DNA from: Mycolicibacterium sp. MU0053
GTDB lineage: Bacteria; Actinomycetota; Actinomycetes; Mycobacteriales; Mycobacteriaceae
NCBI RefSeq assembly: GCF_963378095.1
Contig: NZ_OY726397.1
Span: forward strand, 3,348,001-3,412,000
Reading direction: 5' to 3'
DNA: 64,000 nt
Shown here: in pieces, positions 61,131 to 64,000 of the stretch
Numbering within the stretch: position 1 is the stretch's first letter
Layout of the letters: every line of letters begins with the position of its first letter
Translations under genes and position numbers: made by a program
The notes under the pieces: generated by a model
Told to the model about the DNA's origin: nothing
What the model saw: only the letters and a program-made list of their open reading frames with translations
The model's database searches: none

Positions 61131-61721
61131 TCACGTTCCGAGTGCCAGTCGCAGCGGCGGGCTGTACAGCTGGATTAATTCATCAGAGCTCATCGAGGCA
61201 AGCGGTTCGAGGCGCAGGATGTAGCGGGTCACGATCAGGCCGGCGATCTGAGCACAGAACATCGCGGCGCGCTTACGGGCGTTCGCCCCGCCGATGCGCG
61301 CTGCGATCAGGTCGATCAGTTCGACTTCGACCATCTCCTTGAGGAGGTTGGCCACCACCACGTCGTGGGCTGCGCCGGCCACCAATACGCGCAGCGGTGC
61401 ACCACTGTCGGGATCTTCCCAAAGGTGCAGTAAGGAGCGCAGCGCACGCTGGGGAAACAGGGCGGGATCCCCCTCTGCGGCACGACCGAGGATGACGGTC
61501 GGATTGGTGGCCAGGGCCAGGGTAGCGCCCAACAATCCCTTCTTGGAGCCGAAATAGTAGCTGACCAGGGCAAGGTCAACGCCGGCATCCATCGCTATCG
61601 ATCGCATGGTGGCCGTCTGATACCCGTCCTCGAGGAAGCGGCGTCGGGCGGCATCGAGAATCTGCCTGCGCGTGTCCGGGTTTCCAGGCCTGCGTCCCCG
61701 GCGCGAAACAGAATTCATCAT
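61131..61721 (-). CDS. TetR-family regulator, divergent from mmpS-mmpL
   Basis: 196 residues. Basic N-terminus (SRRGRRPGNPDTR) then helix-turn-helix QILDAARRRFLEDGYQTATM with MDAGVDLALVSYYFGSKKGL, and a C-terminal TetR_C domain like that of mycobacterial PsrA/Rv3050c-type regulators. ATG 61721 (or 61718). A strong-looking -10 TACAAT on the minus strand (61729-61734) lies 7 nt before it, predicting a near-leaderless mRNA. Divergent placement suggests it represses the adjoining transporter operon. Confidence 0.87.
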   Translation of the reverse strand: MMNSVSRRGRRPGNPDTRRQILDAARRRFLEDGYQTATMRSIAMDAGVDLALVSYYFGSKKGLLGATLALATNPTVILGRAAEGDPALFPQRALRSLLHLWEDPDSGAPLRVLVAGAAHDVVVANLLKEMVEVELIDLIAARIGGANARKRAAMFCAQIAGLIVTRYILRLEPLASMSSDELIQLYSPPLRLALGT

Positions 61722-61736
61722 GGTTGAGATTGTATT

Positions 61737-61829
61737 CGCCGCAGGGGCAGAGTGAGTGCGATGCAGCACCGCAACGAACGGTCGTCTCCCACACGTCCCG
61801 TTCTGGTCCCGCCGCCCAGCCCTGCGGCG
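61737..61829. repeat. Widely spaced 10-bp inverted repeat in the tetR-mmpS intergenic region
   Basis: CGCCGCAGGG (61737-61746) and CCCTGCGGCG (61820-61829) are perfect complements 73 nt apart, within a 140-nt divergent promoter region. The first arm abuts the tetR -10. They could be two operator half-sites bridged by a looping repressor, or a chance GC-rich match. Confidence 0.35.
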
Positions 61830-61861
61830 GCGTCTCGCCGTTGCCCGCGAAAGGCGCGCGG

Positions 61862-62308
61862 ATGAGCGATATTTCGGCAGCGAGCCTACTCAGACGAGGC
61901 TGGATGCTGCTGGTGGTCGTGGTGGTCGCGGCGGTCTCGGGATTCAGTGTGTATCGACTTCAGGGAGTCTTCGGAACGCACAGCGACGCCTCGCCCGCCA
62001 ACGTCACCTCGAATGACATCGTCCCTTTCCACCCAAAACACGTGATCCTCGAGGTTTTCGGACCTCCGGGCACGGTCGCGACAATCAACTACCTCGACGC
62101 CGATACCGCACCGCGCGAGGTCCGCGAGACGACTCTGCCGTGGGCCCACACGATCACGACCACACAGCCGGCGGTCTTGGCAAACCTGGTGGCGCAGGGC
62201 GACCGCGACGTGATCGGCTGCCGCATCACCGTCAACGGCGTTGTCAAAGACGAGAGGACCGTCAACAAGGTGAACGCCTATACCTTCTGCCTGGATAAGT
62301 CCGCATGA
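61862..62308 (+). CDS. MmpS-family membrane protein
   Basis: 148 residues. One N-terminal transmembrane helix (GWMLLVVVVVAAVSGFSVYR, about 13-32) and an extracytoplasmic beta-rich domain with the MmpS pattern: HVILEVFGPPGTVATINYLD, LPWAHTITTTQPAVLANLVA and CRITVNGVVKDERTVNKVNA. Accessory partner of MmpL transporters in siderophore, lipid or drug export. It overlaps the mmpL start (ATGA). Ribosome-binding site AAAGG. Confidence 0.92.
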   Translation: MSDISAASLLRRGWMLLVVVVVAAVSGFSVYRLQGVFGTHSDASPANVTSNDIVPFHPKHVILEVFGPPGTVATINYLDADTAPREVRETTLPWAHTITTTQPAVLANLVAQGDRDVIGCRITVNGVVKDERTVNKVNAYTFCLDKSA

Positions 62309-64000
62309 GTGCCGGGTACGGTGCTGGGGTCGGCCTCTCGGGGACCATCCGCCGGTTGGCGGTGCTGATCCTGTTGTTCTGGGTGGGTCTGGCCGCCATC
62401 ACCAATGCCGTCGTGCCGAGATTGGAAGAGGTTGCAAAGCAACACAACGTGGCGATGAGCCCCGGGGATGCGCCGTCGATGCAGGCGATGAAACGGATCG
62501 GCGAGGCGTTCCACGAATTCGATTCCGACAATGCGGCCATGATCGTCCTGGAGGGTGACGAGCCGCTGCGCGAGGACGCGCACCGCTACTACGACACCCT
62601 GGTCCAGCAGCTGGCCGAGGACACCGAACACGTGGAGCATGTCCAGAACTTCTGGGGCGACCCGCTGACAGCGGCGGGCGTACAGAGCACCGACGGCAAG
62701 GCTGCCTACCTCCAGGTCTATCTGGCGGGCAACCAGGGCGAGGCGTTGTCGAACGAATCCGTCGCTGCGGTCCGCGACATCGTGGCAGCTACGCCGCCGC
62801 CGAACGGGGTTCGCGCCTATGTCACGGGCGCGGGACCACTGCTCGCGGATCAGTTCGGTGCCGGCAGCAAGGGCACCGTCAAGGTCACGATGATCACTCT
62901 CCTCGTGATCGCGGTGATGTTGTTCTTTGTCTATCGTTCGGTGGCCACCATGGCCCTGGTGTTGGTCATGGTTTTTGTGCAACTGGCCGCGGCCCGGGGA
63001 ATTGTCGCGCTGCTGGCCGATTCCGGAATCATCGGGCTTTCGGTGTACGCGACCAACCTGCTCACCTTGCTCGTCATTGCGGCCGGGACCGATTACGCGA
63101 TATTTTTCATCGGCCGATATCAAGAATCGCGTGGGGCCGGCGAGGATCGAACGACGGCCTATCACACGATGTTTCACGGCACCGCGCACGTTGTCCTGGG
63201 TTCGGGATTGACCATTGCCGGCGCGGTCTACTGTCTCAGCTTTACCCGGTTGCCCTATTTCAACAGTCTCGGCAGTCCCGTCACGATAGCTGTCCTGGTG
63301 GCGCTGGTGGCTGCGCTCACGTTGATCCCTGCCGTCCTTACCGTCGGCAGTCGGCTGGGCCTTTTCGAACCGAGACACACCATGCGGACACGCGGATGGC
63401 GGCGGATCGGTACCGCCGTTGCGCGCTGGCCGGGACCGATCCTGACGGTGACGGGCACGGTCTCCGTCATCGGCTTGCTGGCACTGCCGGGTTATGAGAC
63501 GAGTTACGATGTCCGGCACTACATTCCTGCCAGCGCTCCGGCAAACATCGGGTACGCCGCCGCCGAGCGCCACTTCCCTTCGGCCCGGCTTCATCCCGAG
63601 CTACTGCTGGTCGAAGCCGATCACGATCTGCGCAACCCGGCTGACATGCTGATCCTGGAAAGGATTGCCAGGGAGGTCTTCCGCGTTCCCGGTGTCGCCC
63701 AGGTCCAGTCCATCACCCGGCCGCTCGGCACGCCGATCGACCACAGCTCGATCCCTTTCCAGATCAGCCTGCAGAACACCGGACAGGTCATGAACCTCAC
63801 CTATCAACGGCAACGCGCCGACGACATGCTGAAACAGGCCGACGAGCTCACGAAATCCATCGACGTGTTGAAACATCAATACACGTTGCAACAAGAACTG
63901 GCAGCTACTACGCATGACCAGGCGGAAAGCTTTCAGGAAATGACCGCCACTTTGAGCGAGATCCGGGACAATATGGCGAATCTCGACGACTTTTTGAGAC
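62305..64000 (+). CDS. MmpL-family RND transporter, N-terminal part (3' end outside window)
   Basis: 565 residues are visible, open to the window end. First helix near RRLAVLILLFWVGLAAITNA, periplasmic porter subdomain (SMQAMKRIGEAFHEFDSDNA, HVQNFWGDPLTAAGVQSTDG), then helices 2-6. Helix 4 has the proton-relay pair D263-Y264 in AAGTDYAIFFIGRYQE, the MmpL signature. The second periplasmic domain with a long coiled-coil-like stretch (QQELAATTHDQAESFQEMTA) begins at the end; such hairpins occur in the MmpL4/5 group. Together with MmpS this is a membrane exporter, perhaps of siderophore, glycopeptidolipid or drugs. Base use is somewhat more AT-rich than the core genes. Confidence 0.92.
   Translation, partial: MSAGYGAGVGLSGTIRRLAVLILLFWVGLAAITNAVVPRLEEVAKQHNVAMSPGDAPSMQAMKRIGEAFHEFDSDNAAMIVLEGDEPLREDAHRYYDTLVQQLAEDTEHVEHVQNFWGDPLTAAGVQSTDGKAAYLQVYLAGNQGEALSNESVAAVRDIVAATPPPNGVRAYVTGAGPLLADQFGAGSKGTVKVTMITLLVIAVMLFFVYRSVATMALVLVMVFVQLAAARGIVALLADSGIIGLSVYATNLLTLLVIAAGTDYAIFFIGRYQESRGAGEDRTTAYHTMFHGTAHVVLGSGLTIAGAVYCLSFTRLPYFNSLGSPVTIAVLVALVAALTLIPAVLTVGSRLGLFEPRHTMRTRGWRRIGTAVARWPGPILTVTGTVSVIGLLALPGYETSYDVRHYIPASAPANIGYAAAERHFPSARLHPELLLVEADHDLRNPADMLILERIAREVFRVPGVAQVQSITRPLGTPIDHSSIPFQISLQNTGQVMNLTYQRQRADDMLKQADELTKSIDVLKHQYTLQQELAATTHDQAESFQEMTATLSEIRDNMANLDDFLR

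Overview
The window is high-GC actinobacterial chromosome. Gene content and order match the Mycobacterium/Mycolicibacterium nusA-infB to viuB core region (the counterpart of M. tuberculosis Rv2836c to Rv2895c), with mycobacterial marker genes such as mycothione reductase, EfpA, Rip1, an MPT83-type fasciclin lipoprotein and an MmpS/MmpL pair. The PE/PPE genes and the dipZ-mpt70 block of M. tuberculosis are absent, so an environmental Mycolicibacterium-type species is likely. No tRNA, rRNA, CRISPR array or insertion sequence was seen.

Layout. 1-2310: the end of an NMT1-type ABC importer (permease, binding lipoprotein, ATPase). 2311-2772: non-coding, with two related 62-bp palindromic elements. 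2773-10469 (minus): dinF, a DHH phosphodiesterase, rbfA, infB, ylxR-like, nusA and rimP, a translation and ribosome-assembly cluster. 10623-11623: a small lipoprotein and a ferritin-like DUF4439 protein. 11637-21609 (minus): proS, efpA, the siroheme/cobalamin genes cysG-like and cobB, a ChlI-ChlD-type chelatase, a frameshifted GNAT gene and mqo. The usual cobO between cobB and the chelatase is missing. 21756-25398: lipase-like hydrolase, mtr, an ArsR regulator and a C26 amidotransferase.

25648-29240 is an accessory two-gene operon for the osmolyte N-acetylglutaminylglutamine amide (NAGGN). It lies where M. tuberculosis has glnA4 and neighbours, and carries a SigF-like promoter (GGTTT-N15-GGGTA). 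29248-39053: a serine-less hydrolase homologue, a lipoprotein, mapB, a thioesterase, a DUF1707 protein, a MecA_N-type penicillin-binding lipoprotein, a GNAT protein, and the ispG-rip1-dxr operon, which gives isoprenoid precursors and regulated membrane proteolysis. 39146-43283: a DUF2236-TetR pair behind a strong inverted repeat, a fasciclin lipoprotein, a photolyase and a DUF2631 protein. 43288-46667 (minus): rlmN, cdsA, frr and pyrH.

46877-51699 is a five-gene Nik/Opp-type ABC importer. 51687-54905 (minus): amiC, tsf and rpsB. 55206-58344: an M23-like protein, an alpha/beta hydrolase, xerC and a ViuB-type siderophore-interacting protein. At about 58.4 kb synteny with M. tuberculosis stops: metE follows under a recognisable adenosylcobalamin riboswitch, then a TetR regulator divergent from an mmpS-mmpL operon that runs off the window end.

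Many neighbours overlap by ATGA or GTGA, indicating translational coupling. Several promoters place a TANNNT -10 hexamer 6-8 nt before the start codon, as expected for leaderless mycobacterial mRNAs.
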